In this document: positions 22,601 through 31,867 of the stretch, one piece after another
Numbering within the stretch: position 1 is the stretch's first letter
Layout: the number at the start of each line of letters is the position of its first letter
NCBI GenBank assembly: GCA_026389695.1
Contig: JAPLHI010000037.1
Coordinates: forward strand, 1 to 34,970
Source: Chloroflexota bacterium
Lineage (GTDB): Bacteria > Chloroflexota > Dehalococcoidia > GIF9 > UBA5629
Direction of reading: 5' to 3'
Length of the DNA stretch: 34,970 nt
Program-made: the position numbers and the translations under genes
The notes under the pieces: generated by a model
The model's input: only the letters and a program-made list of their open reading frames with translations
The model's database searches: none
What the model was told of the DNA's origin: nothing

Positions 22601-24739
22601 TTGAAGCAGATATACCTCGGACTTGCCATACATAATCACCAGCCTGTGGGCAATTTCCCCTGGGTTTTTGAAGATGCTTTTCAATTTGCTTATCTCCCTA
22701 TGCTGGAAGCTCTTGAAAGGCATCCGCAGATTGCAGTATCCCTGCACTATAGCGGGTGCCTGTTTGACTGGCTGAAGCAAAAGCATCCTGAATTTCTCAC
22801 ATTGCTTAAAATCCTGCTGGATAGAGGGCAGATAGGGCTTATGGGGGGCGGTTATTATGAGCCTATATTACCGGCAATTCCGGATACAGATAAATCGGGC
22901 CAGATAGAAAAACTAAGTACATTTATCACAAAGGAGTTTGGTCATAAGCCGGATGGAATGTGGCTGCCTGAACGTGTCTGGGAACCATACCTTGCCAAGA
23001 TACTGGCTGAAGCGGGCGTAAAGTGGACGCTCATCGATGATACAGCTTTTAAGATGGTGGGGATGGATGATGAAGATCTTTTCGGCTATTTTAACACCGA
23101 GGAGCAGGGCAGATATATCAAAATATTCCCCATCAGCAAATACCTGCGTTATGCTATTCCCTGGCACAGGGTAACAAGAGTGATCGAATATCTGCTGCAG
23201 GAAGCATCAGAAACGTCGGATAAAATAGCTGTTTTGGGTGATGATGGTGAGAAATTCGGTATCTGGCCCGAAACTTGTGAGCATTGCTGGGGAAAGGGCT
23301 GGATGGAGGACTTTTTTAAAGCGATTGAGGATAACTCTGACTGGTTACACGTCACCAAACTCGGTGAGTATGCCAGGGCTCACCCACCGGCAGGAAGGAT
23401 TTATCTGCCCTGCGCCTCATATGATGAGATGATGGAATGGTCATTACCGGCTGAAAAATCCTGGTTATATACGGAATTAAAACATAAACTGGACGATGAA
23501 CAAAATACTGAGATAAAACAATTTTTGTATTGTGGTTTCTGGCGCAATTTCCTGATTAAATATCCCGAGATAAACCGCATGTATAAAAAGATGTTGTATG
23601 TTCATGATAAGGTTTACCGGGCGCGTACTATAAATAAATCTGATTGCGGTCTTGACGAATTGTGGAAAGCACAGTGTAACTGCCCCTACTGGCACGGTGT
23701 TTTCGGGGGAATCTATTTAACGGATATCAGGGCCATAACCTACACACATCTTATTCAGGCTGAGAATAAGGCAGATAGAATCTTACACAATTTTAGTAAA
23801 GGCTTAAAGTGGAGTCAGGCCGATTTTGACGGTAACGGCAGACAAGAAATTCTGATTGAGGGAAGTAATTTTAATTTATATATAAGCCCCGATGACGGTG
23901 GCAGTATTTTTGAATGGGATTTGCGCAACCAGGCATACAATCTGCTGTGCTCTTTATTCAGGAGACCCGAAGCATATCACAGAGCAATCACTCAAAATCA
24001 TAAAAACCATGAAAATTCAGCGGGTGAGAAAGAAATTGCCAGCATTCACGATAGTATAAAAGTAAAAGACAGCATCTTCACAGAATATCTGGTCTATGAT
24101 AGCTTACCCCGAAACAGTTTGATTGACCGTTTCTTTGGTAAGGACACAACACTTGAGGCCCTGGAAAAAAATAAATACATAGAGCTCGGCGAATTTGCAG
24201 GAAAAGCATATGATACACTGGTTGAAAACAAAGGACATGATCTGCATATATTAATAAAACGGCGTGCAGTGTTGAATACTGATAAAGGAACCGGTGATTT
24301 ATTGGTGGATAAATCAGTCGTTTTGTCGAATAAAGATGAAAAGCTGCGAATCAACTATCGATTTATTAACAAAGGCAGTACGAGCATTGATGTTATCTTT
24401 GGCAGTGAGTGGAATATCAATCTTCTTGGCGGCGGGCACAATGATAGCGCTTATTACCGTTTGCCCGATCGTGCAATAGATGATGTCCATCTGGATTCAC
24501 GGGGCCAGTTTGAGAATTGTAACCGGCTGTTTATGGGAAACAGACAGCTTGGTATTGAGATAGAACTCCACGTTGATAGACCTTTGACTGTCTGGCGGTT
24601 CCCGGTTGAAAGTGTATCTAACTCTGAGGGGGGTATTGAAAAGATTTACCAGTGCAGCTGCCTGGTTATATTGTTGCCGCTATATATTGAACCGGAACAA
24701 GAACTGAAATTTGGCTATTATTGGAATGTGAATAAATAA
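22601..24739 (+). CDS. GH57 4-alpha-glucanotransferase/amylase, long form
   Basis: 712 residues from TTG 22601; the homology starts at once (IYLGLAIHNHQPVGNFPW), so the TTG is the right start. HNHQP (11-15) is motif 1, MGGGYYEPILP (81-91) motif 2, GMWLPERVWEP (119-129) motif 3 with nucleophile Glu124, and VLGDDGEKFG (211-220) motif 4 with Asp214. These match the spacing of the Glu/Asp pair of the Thermococcus litoralis 4-alpha-glucanotransferase. Residues about 400-712 are the beta-sandwich domains of the DUF1925/DUF1926 type (FDGNGRQEILIEGSNFNLYISPDDGGSIFEWDL region). It probably moves maltooligosaccharide chains. No signal peptide. Confidence 0.9.
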   Translation: MKQIYLGLAIHNHQPVGNFPWVFEDAFQFAYLPMLEALERHPQIAVSLHYSGCLFDWLKQKHPEFLTLLKILLDRGQIGLMGGGYYEPILPAIPDTDKSGQIEKLSTFITKEFGHKPDGMWLPERVWEPYLAKILAEAGVKWTLIDDTAFKMVGMDDEDLFGYFNTEEQGRYIKIFPISKYLRYAIPWHRVTRVIEYLLQEASETSDKIAVLGDDGEKFGIWPETCEHCWGKGWMEDFFKAIEDNSDWLHVTKLGEYARAHPPAGRIYLPCASYDEMMEWSLPAEKSWLYTELKHKLDDEQNTEIKQFLYCGFWRNFLIKYPEINRMYKKMLYVHDKVYRARTINKSDCGLDELWKAQCNCPYWHGVFGGIYLTDIRAITYTHLIQAENKADRILHNFSKGLKWSQADFDGNGRQEILIEGSNFNLYISPDDGGSIFEWDLRNQAYNLLCSLFRRPEAYHRAITQNHKNHENSAGEKEIASIHDSIKVKDSIFTEYLVYDSLPRNSLIDRFFGKDTTLEALEKNKYIELGEFAGKAYDTLVENKGHDLHILIKRRAVLNTDKGTGDLLVDKSVVLSNKDEKLRINYRFINKGSTSIDVIFGSEWNINLLGGGHNDSAYYRLPDRAIDDVHLDSRGQFENCNRLFMGNRQLGIEIELHVDRPLTVWRFPVESVSNSEGGIEKIYQCSCLVILLPLYIEPEQELKFGYYWNVNK

Positions 24740-24781
24740 TATATCTTTGTACTGAAATAAAAAAAGATTTAAACATATAAT

Positions 24782-27352
24782 ATGGCCGTTACTCCACTGC
24801 GAAAACAGTATCTTCGAATAAAACAAAGATATCCCGGCACTATCGTATTTTTCCGGCTGGGGGATTTCTATGAGACGTTTGATGATGACGCAAGGACAAC
24901 TTCCCGGGAACTGGAAATTGTCCTCACTTCACGGGAAATGGGCAAAGGACAGAAAGTGCCCCTTGCCGGCATTCCTTACCATGCGCTGGATAATTACCTG
25001 GCGAAGCTGATTAACCGGGGTTATAAAGTCGCTATTTGTGAACAACTGAGTCCGCCCGGCAAAGGTCTTGTTGATAGGGATGTAATAAGAGTCGTTACAC
25101 CGGGCACGGTAATCGAACCCGGCCTTCTCAATGAAAAGAATAACAATTATCTGGTCAGCATTATCATAGATAAAGGGCGTGCTGGTGTTGCCTATGTTGA
25201 TATTACCACAGGTGAATTTGCCACCACTCAAATTTCTGATACCCAGGTTGCCGATGAAATTGGAAGGCTTAACCCCGCGGAAGTAATAGTTCCCAAATCA
25301 GAAAAATATAAGGAATCCGCTGCGGCACGTAATATAACCCAACTTGATGATTACTTTTTCGAGCAGGATGTAGCCACTCAAGCACTATTGGAACATTTTT
25401 CTGTTTCATCATTAGAAGGTTATGGTTGTGCAAAGTTGCCCCTGGCAATCAGATCCGCCGGCGCTATCCTGGGTTATATCAGGGAAAATCAGAAAATAGC
25501 ACTGGGATTATTGAACCGGCTTTCCACATATTCAATACAGTCATTTATGACACTGGATATGCATACCTGCCGCAACCTAGAACTTTTCAATGGCCTTCGC
25601 TGGGGCAGTTACTCTGGTTCGCTTCTGGCTGTGATCGACCTCACCCAAACCCCTATGGGAGGCCGTTTACTAAAAAAATATTTGGGCCAGCCTCTGCTCG
25701 ACGTGGCTGAACTCAGCTTGAGGCTGGATGCTGTCGAATGGTTTTACCAGAATACACTGGTGCGCAGCTCCGTCATATCGCTACTTGCCGATATCTCCGA
25801 TGTGGAAAGGGTAATAAACCGTATTCGCAGCAATACAGCAACACCTCGTGATCTTATTGCCTTGAAATCAAGCCTGGAAAAGATAGACGGCATTGATTCA
25901 ATTATGGTTGATAATGGCACGCCAGAACAGTTGTTGCGTGATTTAAAGCGTTGTCCCGAGATAGTTGATTTAATCTCTCGAGCTATCACGGATAAACCGG
26001 CTGCGAATTTTGACCATGGCGGTATTATCAGACAGGGTTTTGCGGAGGAACTCGATAAGGTTCGTCTCATAGCTACGGATGCCAGACAATTTTTAGCCGG
26101 ATTGGAAAAACAGGAAAGAGAACGTTCCGGCATTAAATCGCTGAAGCTTGGCTATAACAGGGTATTCGGATATTACATTGAGGTATCGCAGGCAAACCTG
26201 AATCTCGTGCCACAGGATTATATACGCAAACAGACATTAGCCAATGGGGAACGTTATTATACACCCCAGTTAAAAGAATACGAGTCAATCATCTTAAATG
26301 CCCAGGAAAGGATGATTGAGCTCGAAAGGTCTCTTTTTAATCAGGTATGCCGGCAGATCGCGCTTTCGGGAGAGCAAATACTGACTTCTGCGGGAGCCGT
26401 AGCTAATATCGATGTCTTTTCAGGGTTTGCTGAGATCGCGATCAGGAATGGTTACGTGAGACCAGAATTGAACGGGGAAGATACTATTATTATTAAGGGG
26501 GGGAGACATCCGGTAGTCGAGAACGCGCTGGGTAAGGGACTTTTTGTGTCTAATGACACTTATCTGGCCAACAGGGACGCGCAGCTTATCGTGCTTACCG
26601 GCCCTAATATGGCGGGAAAATCCACATATCTTAAACAGGTAGCTCTTATCGTACTACTTGCCCAGATTGGCAGTTTTGTTCCTGCTGATTCAGCTATCAT
26701 CGGTATTGTTGATCGCATATTCACACGTATAGGCGCACAGGAAGATATTGCTGCGGGACAATCTACCTTCATGGTTGAGATGATTGAGGTTGCCAACATA
26801 CTGAACAATGCTACCTCGAGATCTCTGCTGATACTTGATGAAGTGGGAAGAGGTACCAGCACGTACGATGGTCTTTCAATTGCCTGGGCGGTCGTCGAGT
26901 ATATTCATAATAATGGAAGATTGAGAGCGAAGACACTTTTTGCCACGCATTATCACGAGTTAATAGAACTGGCAACGTTATTACCCAGAGTTAAGAACTT
27001 CAATGTTGCTGTCACCGAAGAGCAAGGCAAGGTAATTTTTTTGCGTAAAGTCATACACGGAGGAGCAGACAAAAGCTATGGTATTCACGTAGCGCAGCTT
27101 GCTGGACTTCCCAAAGCTGTCTTGCACAGAGCGGAAGAGATACTTGATCATCTGGAGAGCAATCAGAGCCACAATAATAAACGGGATATTAAAAATAAAG
27201 CCGATAATCAATCATTACAACTCTCAATATTTGGTAAATCATCAGAAATAGAGCAGGAGATCAGTGCACTGGATATTGATGAAATGACTCCTATCGATGC
27301 GATTAATAAGCTGTATGAATTCAAGAAAAAAGCAAAACATAATACAGAATAG
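24782..27352 (+). CDS. mutS: DNA mismatch repair protein MutS
   Basis: 856 residues, full length. The mismatch-reading F-x-E is in GDFYETF (F29, E31). Connector, lever and clamp regions follow (KSLKLGYNRVFGYYIEVSQAN is clamp/lever sequence). The ATPase has Walker A TGPNMAGKST (606-615), RIGAQEDIAAGQSTFMVEM (signature), LLILDEVGRGTSTYDG (Walker B) and ATHYHEL. Dimer helices and a short tail end it. ATG 24782 is fixed by homology, yet there is no SD, and a TATAAT abuts the start codon. MutL is not in the window. It recognises mismatches after replication. Confidence 0.97.
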   Translation: MAVTPLRKQYLRIKQRYPGTIVFFRLGDFYETFDDDARTTSRELEIVLTSREMGKGQKVPLAGIPYHALDNYLAKLINRGYKVAICEQLSPPGKGLVDRDVIRVVTPGTVIEPGLLNEKNNNYLVSIIIDKGRAGVAYVDITTGEFATTQISDTQVADEIGRLNPAEVIVPKSEKYKESAAARNITQLDDYFFEQDVATQALLEHFSVSSLEGYGCAKLPLAIRSAGAILGYIRENQKIALGLLNRLSTYSIQSFMTLDMHTCRNLELFNGLRWGSYSGSLLAVIDLTQTPMGGRLLKKYLGQPLLDVAELSLRLDAVEWFYQNTLVRSSVISLLADISDVERVINRIRSNTATPRDLIALKSSLEKIDGIDSIMVDNGTPEQLLRDLKRCPEIVDLISRAITDKPAANFDHGGIIRQGFAEELDKVRLIATDARQFLAGLEKQERERSGIKSLKLGYNRVFGYYIEVSQANLNLVPQDYIRKQTLANGERYYTPQLKEYESIILNAQERMIELERSLFNQVCRQIALSGEQILTSAGAVANIDVFSGFAEIAIRNGYVRPELNGEDTIIIKGGRHPVVENALGKGLFVSNDTYLANRDAQLIVLTGPNMAGKSTYLKQVALIVLLAQIGSFVPADSAIIGIVDRIFTRIGAQEDIAAGQSTFMVEMIEVANILNNATSRSLLILDEVGRGTSTYDGLSIAWAVVEYIHNNGRLRAKTLFATHYHELIELATLLPRVKNFNVAVTEEQGKVIFLRKVIHGGADKSYGIHVAQLAGLPKAVLHRAEEILDHLESNQSHNNKRDIKNKADNQSLQLSIFGKSSEIEQEISALDIDEMTPIDAINKLYEFKKKAKHNTE

Positions 27353-27404
27353 CAGGTGATTAGCCTGCAACAAGGCTGAAAAAGTAGCAGTTTCTATTAA
27401 AAAG

Positions 27405-27413
27405 TGGTATATT
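27405..27413 (+). promoter_or_regulatory. Extended -10 element before argJ
   Basis: TGG (27405-27407) and TATATT (27408-27413) make an extended -10. The -35 region is poor. The argJ ATG at 27429 would lie about 8-9 bases after the transcription start, without an SD. The arginine genes may thus have their own promoter after mutS. Confidence 0.42.
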
Positions 27414-27428
27414 TTCTGCTTTACGAAT

Positions 27429-28628
27429 ATGAAGATTAAAGAGATTAAGCTAGGAACGGTAACGTCTCCACATGGATTCATGGCCGGTGCGGTTGAAGCC
27501 GGTATTAAATATGAGGGGAGACTGGATACCGGAATTTTATTTTCCGAGAAACCATGCGTCTCAGCGGCTGTTTTTACAAATAACAGGGTAAAGGCAGCGC
27601 CGATTATTTTATCGATGAAACATATTCAATATGGTAACGCCAGAGCTATCGTGGTCAATTCTGGGTGCGCTAATGCCTGTACCGGTGATATAGGTATGCG
27701 CAGCGCCACCGAGACGGCCGAATTGGTTTCTGAGAAGCTGGGCATTCCGCAGGAGCAGGTTCTGGTAGCCAGTACAGGGGTGATTGGTACCCACATGCCC
27801 ATGGAAAAAATGAAATACGGAATTCAAAAACTCAAGCTTGCGGCGGACAGCGGGCATAAGTTGGCCGCGGCGATTATGACCACAGATACCAGGCCGAAGG
27901 AAATTGCCTTACGGGTAGAGGATACTACGGGCAAATACACGATTGGAGGCATAGCCAAGGGAGCGGGCATGATCCATCCGGATATGGCCACCCTGCTCTG
28001 TTTTTTAGCGACCGATGCCTTAGTAGAAAAGGATTTTCTCCGCAAAGCATTAAAAAAAGCAGTCGATGGCAGCTTTAATATGATCACAGTCGACGGCGAT
28101 ACCAGCACAAATGATATGTTATCAATTATGTCTAACGGCGCAGCAGCAAATATTGAGATTAACGCCGGAAACGGTAAGACTTTTCAAACAGCACTGAACC
28201 GGGTGTGCCAATATCTTGCCGGCAGCATAGCAGCCGACGGTGAAGGCGCTACCAAGATCATACAGGTTGACATTGAAGGCGCCAGAAGTATGATAGAAGC
28301 CAGAAAGATAGCCAGGAATATTGCCGGGTCTTCATTGGTGAAGTCGGCGATTCATGGTAATGACCCCAACTGGGGACGTATTGTGGCAGCACTCGGAAGG
28401 AGCGGTGCTTATATGCAGGAGAATAAGCTGGAAGTTTACCTGCAGGATGTTGCTGTTATGAAGAATGGCCTGCCTCTTACGATGGATAAAAATAGGCTGA
28501 GCAGAGACATAAACACGGACAAAGTGTTTATCAAGGTCTGCCTCAACATTGGTAAAGGCAAGGCTACTGCCTGGGGGTGTGACCTTTCCGAAGAGTATGT
28601 TACTATAAATAGCGACTATACGAGCTGA
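27429..28628 (+). CDS. argJ: Glutamate N-acetyltransferase/ornithine acetyltransferase
   Basis: 399 residues. ArgJ recycles the acetyl group from N-acetylornithine to glutamate, and in bifunctional forms also uses acetyl-CoA. AGIKYEGRLDTGILFSEKP, VVNSGCANACTGD, ASTGVIGTHMP, the autocleavage site KGAGMIHPDMATLL with nucleophile Thr188, VDGDTSTNDM and GNDPNWGRIVAALGRSG are all present. The precursor is cut before Thr188 into two chains. It is the first gene of argJ-argB-argD-argG-argH; argC and argF are not in the window. Whether it is mono- or bifunctional cannot be seen. Confidence 0.96.
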   Translation: MKIKEIKLGTVTSPHGFMAGAVEAGIKYEGRLDTGILFSEKPCVSAAVFTNNRVKAAPIILSMKHIQYGNARAIVVNSGCANACTGDIGMRSATETAELVSEKLGIPQEQVLVASTGVIGTHMPMEKMKYGIQKLKLAADSGHKLAAAIMTTDTRPKEIALRVEDTTGKYTIGGIAKGAGMIHPDMATLLCFLATDALVEKDFLRKALKKAVDGSFNMITVDGDTSTNDMLSIMSNGAAANIEINAGNGKTFQTALNRVCQYLAGSIAADGEGATKIIQVDIEGARSMIEARKIARNIAGSSLVKSAIHGNDPNWGRIVAALGRSGAYMQENKLEVYLQDVAVMKNGLPLTMDKNRLSRDINTDKVFIKVCLNIGKGKATAWGCDLSEEYVTINSDYTS

Positions 28629-28631
28629 TTT

Positions 28632-29423
28632 ATGTATAAATCAAAAATAGTAGTTGTAAAAATCGGCGGCAGTACCCTGGGTCAGAATGATACTACCTTT
28701 GAAGACCTGGTCGTTTTACAGAAAAAGAAAATGCCGATTGTAGTTGTGCATGGCGGCGGGAACACAGTCACGGACTGGCTGGGAAAATTGCACATATCCA
28801 CCCGCTTTGTACACGGGCTCAGGGTAACGGACGAAGATACTTTAAAGGTGGTTACCGCCGTCTTAGCCGGAATGGTTAATAAGGAGCTCGTATCTGAGAT
28901 TTGTCGTCTCGGTGGTAGAGCAATCGGTCTTAGTGGCGCAGACGGAGCGATCGTACTTGGAAAGAATGTCAATCCTGAGTTGGGACTCACTGCCGAGGAA
29001 TTAACCGTAAATACCAGGCTACTAAAAGTGCTATTAAATAGTGGATATATTCCGGTAGTTGCACCCGTATGCATGAATGCAAATTCAGATGGAAAAGAAG
29101 AAACCAATTTGTTGAATGTCAATGGAGATACCATAGCAGCCGAGATAGCAGCCGCATTAAATGCGCGAAAGCTGATATTTTTGACGGATGTTCCGGGTAT
29201 TTATGACGGCTCCAAGCAGGTAATTTCGCACATTGACTCGGAGACTGCTAAAACCATGATTAAGTCCGGCACTGCTTCCGGCGGAATGGTGGCGAAACTG
29301 GAGGCAGGCATCATCGCGGCTAAGAGGGTGTCTCTGACACGTATTACGGATGGCAGAATCCCTCACGCGCTTATCGATGAAATTGAAGGAAAAGGTAAAG
29401 GTACAACAATTGTCAGCAGATAA
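28632..29423 (+). CDS. argB: Acetylglutamate kinase
   Basis: 263 residues, amino-acid kinase fold. It phosphorylates N-acetylglutamate with ATP. VVVKIGGSTLG (7-17), VVVHGGGNTVTDWL (37-50), FVHGLRVTD, VNGDTIAAEIAAALNARKLIFLTDVPGIY, SGGMVAKLEAGIIAAK and a final GKGTTIVSR are the family blocks. It has no N-terminal helix of the arginine-inhibited hexameric enzymes, so it may be insensitive to arginine. It begins 3 bases after argJ. Confidence 0.96.
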   Translation: MYKSKIVVVKIGGSTLGQNDTTFEDLVVLQKKKMPIVVVHGGGNTVTDWLGKLHISTRFVHGLRVTDEDTLKVVTAVLAGMVNKELVSEICRLGGRAIGLSGADGAIVLGKNVNPELGLTAEELTVNTRLLKVLLNSGYIPVVAPVCMNANSDGKEETNLLNVNGDTIAAEIAAALNARKLIFLTDVPGIYDGSKQVISHIDSETAKTMIKSGTASGGMVAKLEAGIIAAKRVSLTRITDGRIPHALIDEIEGKGKGTTIVSR

Positions 29424-30606
29424 TATCAACTGGCAGGAAGTAGAAAAGAAAGTATATATGCAAACATTTAAACGTTTGCCGGTGACACTTGTCCGCGGAA
29501 GTGGAATGAAAGTATGGGATTCGAATGGCAAGGAATATCTGGATTTCTTTGCCGGATTGGCTGTTAACAACCTGGGACATTGTCACCCTGTAGTGATTTC
29601 TGCACTTTCAGGGCAGGCAAACACGCTGATCCAGACATCAAACTTATTTTATACTATTCCTCAAACACAATTAGCAGAGTTGCTGGTTAATAACAGCTGT
29701 CTCGATAGGGTCTTTATCTGCAACAGCGGCGCTGAGGCCAACGAAGGAGCGATAAAGCTTGCCAGACGCTATGGTAAATTAAAGCTGAACGGAGCATATG
29801 AGATGATCACGGCTCATGAGTCTTTTCACGGCAGGACTCTGGCTACTACGGCTGCCACAGGACAGACCAAATTCCAGGAGCCATATATCCCGCTTCCGGA
29901 TGGATTCATTAATGTCAACTTTAATGATATTTCGGCTATTAAGGCGGCAACAACGAAATTAACCTGCGCGGTAATGCTTGAACCAATTCAGGGAGAAGGT
30001 GGAGTCAATGTACCGGATGATGACTATTTGAAAAAAGTACGAAACTGGTGTAATGAAAAAGGCATATTGCTGATCCTTGATGAGGTACAAACAGGCGTCG
30101 GACGGACCGGTACTATGTTTGCCTACGAACAATACGGTGTTGAGCCTGATATCATGACGCTGGCTAAGGGCCTCGGCGGCGGTGTGCCTATCGGAGCTTT
30201 CCTGGCAAAAGATAGTGTTACTGTTTTTAAGCAGGGTGAGCATGGCACTACATTCGGGGGCAATCCGCTGGTATGCGCTGTAGCTGTTGCCGTCCTTAAT
30301 TATGTAATTGAAAACAATATCTCGAACCATGTGAAAAATGTTGGTCAATACTTTATCGAGAAATTAAAAAAGCTGGCAGCTAAATACGATTGCATCACTG
30401 ATGTCCGGGGCAGAGGTTTGCTGCTGGCGATTAGTTTCAATCAAGATATTTCAGAAAATATCGTACTGAAATGCCTGGAGGAAGGATTACTTGTAAATGA
30501 TGTAAAACCGAACTCACTTCGCTTTATACCTCCGCTAATTGCCACTAACAACGATGTGGACACGGCACTGGAAATACTCGATAAAGTTTTGAAAGAGAGG
30601 AAATAA
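29410..30606 (+). CDS. argD: Acetylornithine aminotransferase
   Basis: 398 residues from TTG 29410, which follows AAAGGT at a fair SD distance and overlaps argB by 14 bases. The frame is open to ATG 29350 within argB, and ATG 29458 (MQTFKRLPV) is a shorter choice. PLP-dependent class III aminotransferase: KRLPVTLVRGSG, LDFFAGLAVNNLGHCHP, NSGAEANEGAIKLARRYG, HGRTLATTAATGQ, LILDEVQTGVGRTG, and LAKGLGGGVPIGAF with the PLP lysine at about 253, then GTTFGGNPL. It converts N-acetylglutamate semialdehyde to N-acetylornithine. Confidence 0.94.
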   Translation: MSADNINWQEVEKKVYMQTFKRLPVTLVRGSGMKVWDSNGKEYLDFFAGLAVNNLGHCHPVVISALSGQANTLIQTSNLFYTIPQTQLAELLVNNSCLDRVFICNSGAEANEGAIKLARRYGKLKLNGAYEMITAHESFHGRTLATTAATGQTKFQEPYIPLPDGFINVNFNDISAIKAATTKLTCAVMLEPIQGEGGVNVPDDDYLKKVRNWCNEKGILLILDEVQTGVGRTGTMFAYEQYGVEPDIMTLAKGLGGGVPIGAFLAKDSVTVFKQGEHGTTFGGNPLVCAVAVAVLNYVIENNISNHVKNVGQYFIEKLKKLAAKYDCITDVRGRGLLLAISFNQDISENIVLKCLEEGLLVNDVKPNSLRFIPPLIATNNDVDTALEILDKVLKERK

Positions 30607-30608
30607 CT

Positions 30609-31841
30609 ATGGTTCGCAAAGGCAAAGTAGTTCTTGCGTACAGCGGCGGATTGGATACTTCCGTGGCAATCAAATGGCTGGCTGGAAAATATAATATGGA
30701 TGTCATTGCCCTGACGGTGGATATCGGGGGTGTTACAGATGTGCCGGCTATCATAAAGAAAGCTGAAAAAGTTGGTGCCGTTAAGGCCATTGCCGTGGAT
30801 GCCAGAGAAACTTTTATTAATGACTATGTTTTCCGTGCGCTACAGGCGGATGCGTTGTACGAAGGGCAATATCCTCTTGCTACGGCCTTGGGACGCCCTC
30901 TTATCGCCAAGTTACTTGTTGAAACTGCTCAGAAAGAGGGAGCCGCTGCCGTTGCTCATGGTTCCACGGGCAAAGGAAATGACCAGGTGCGTTTTGATGT
31001 CAGTATTTTTGCTCTTGGCCCCGGGCTAACAATTATTGCCCCGGCAAGGGAGTGGGGGATGACGAGGGAGGAGACAATCGAATATGCCCATAAACACAAA
31101 ATCCCGGTACCTGTTAAAGTTTCCAAACCATATTCCATCGATGAGAACCCGTGGGGACGAAGTATCGAGTGTGGTGTGCTGGAAGACCCGTGGACTGAAC
31201 CCCCTGAAGATATTTATGCATGGACAAAATCACCGGATAAAGCTCCTGATAAGCCGGAATATATAGAGATAGGTTTCGAGAAAGGTATACCCGTCAGCTT
31301 GAATGGTAAAAAGATGGATGGCATGGAGTTGGTGGAAAAACTAAATGTTCTTGCCGGAAGGAACGGCATCGGCAGGATTGATCACCTGGAAAGCAGACTG
31401 GTAGGCATTAAATCAAGGGAGATCTACGAATCACCTGCTGCCACAGTGTTACTTAAGGCGCATCTGGCGTTGGAAGCGATGACTCTTTCCAGAAATCAGC
31501 TAAGATTCAAGGAAAAAGTAGCTGGCGAGTATGCGGATATTATTTATAATGGACTCTGGTTTTCTTTCCTGCGAGAGAACTTGGACGCCTTCATTGAAAG
31601 CTCGCAGCGTTTTGTAACGGGTACAGTGAGAGCAAAATTGATCAAGGGCAATTGTGTAATTGTAGGAAGAAAATCTCCCACGTCGCTATACAGCTTCAAA
31701 TTAGCTACTTATGACAGGGGAGATATATTCGACCAGCGCGATTCTGCGAGCTTCATTCGTATTTATGGTTTGCCGGTGAAAATACAGTCTCAGGCGCAGG
31801 TATCAACCGGACCAAAGCAGAAAAAGAAAACACAAAAATAA
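30609..31841 (+). CDS. argG: Argininosuccinate synthase
   Basis: 410 residues. It joins citrulline and aspartate with ATP. The N-type ATP-pyrophosphatase P-loop is AYSGGLDTS (10-18). GRPLIAKLLVETAQKEGA, HGSTGKGNDQVRFD and SIDENPWGRSIECGVLEDP are hallmark blocks. It starts 2 bases after argD. The lysine-rich tail (GPKQKKKTQK) is a little unusual but otherwise the length is normal. Confidence 0.97.
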   Translation: MVRKGKVVLAYSGGLDTSVAIKWLAGKYNMDVIALTVDIGGVTDVPAIIKKAEKVGAVKAIAVDARETFINDYVFRALQADALYEGQYPLATALGRPLIAKLLVETAQKEGAAAVAHGSTGKGNDQVRFDVSIFALGPGLTIIAPAREWGMTREETIEYAHKHKIPVPVKVSKPYSIDENPWGRSIECGVLEDPWTEPPEDIYAWTKSPDKAPDKPEYIEIGFEKGIPVSLNGKKMDGMELVEKLNVLAGRNGIGRIDHLESRLVGIKSREIYESPAATVLLKAHLALEAMTLSRNQLRFKEKVAGEYADIIYNGLWFSFLRENLDAFIESSQRFVTGTVRAKLIKGNCVIVGRKSPTSLYSFKLATYDRGDIFDQRDSASFIRIYGLPVKIQSQAQVSTGPKQKKKTQK

Positions 31842-31867
31842 ATTATATTTATTTTGGCGAGGGTGGA

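Noticed and set aside
24776..24781. TATAAT directly before the mutS ATG as its promoter
   Set aside because: Transcription would start inside the coding region, after the start codon that homology supports. It is probably chance in AT-rich DNA; mutS may be read with the genes before it.
27361..27380. Terminator after mutS
   Set aside because: AGCCT/AGGCT gives only a 5-bp stem, followed by A-rich rather than T-rich sequence.
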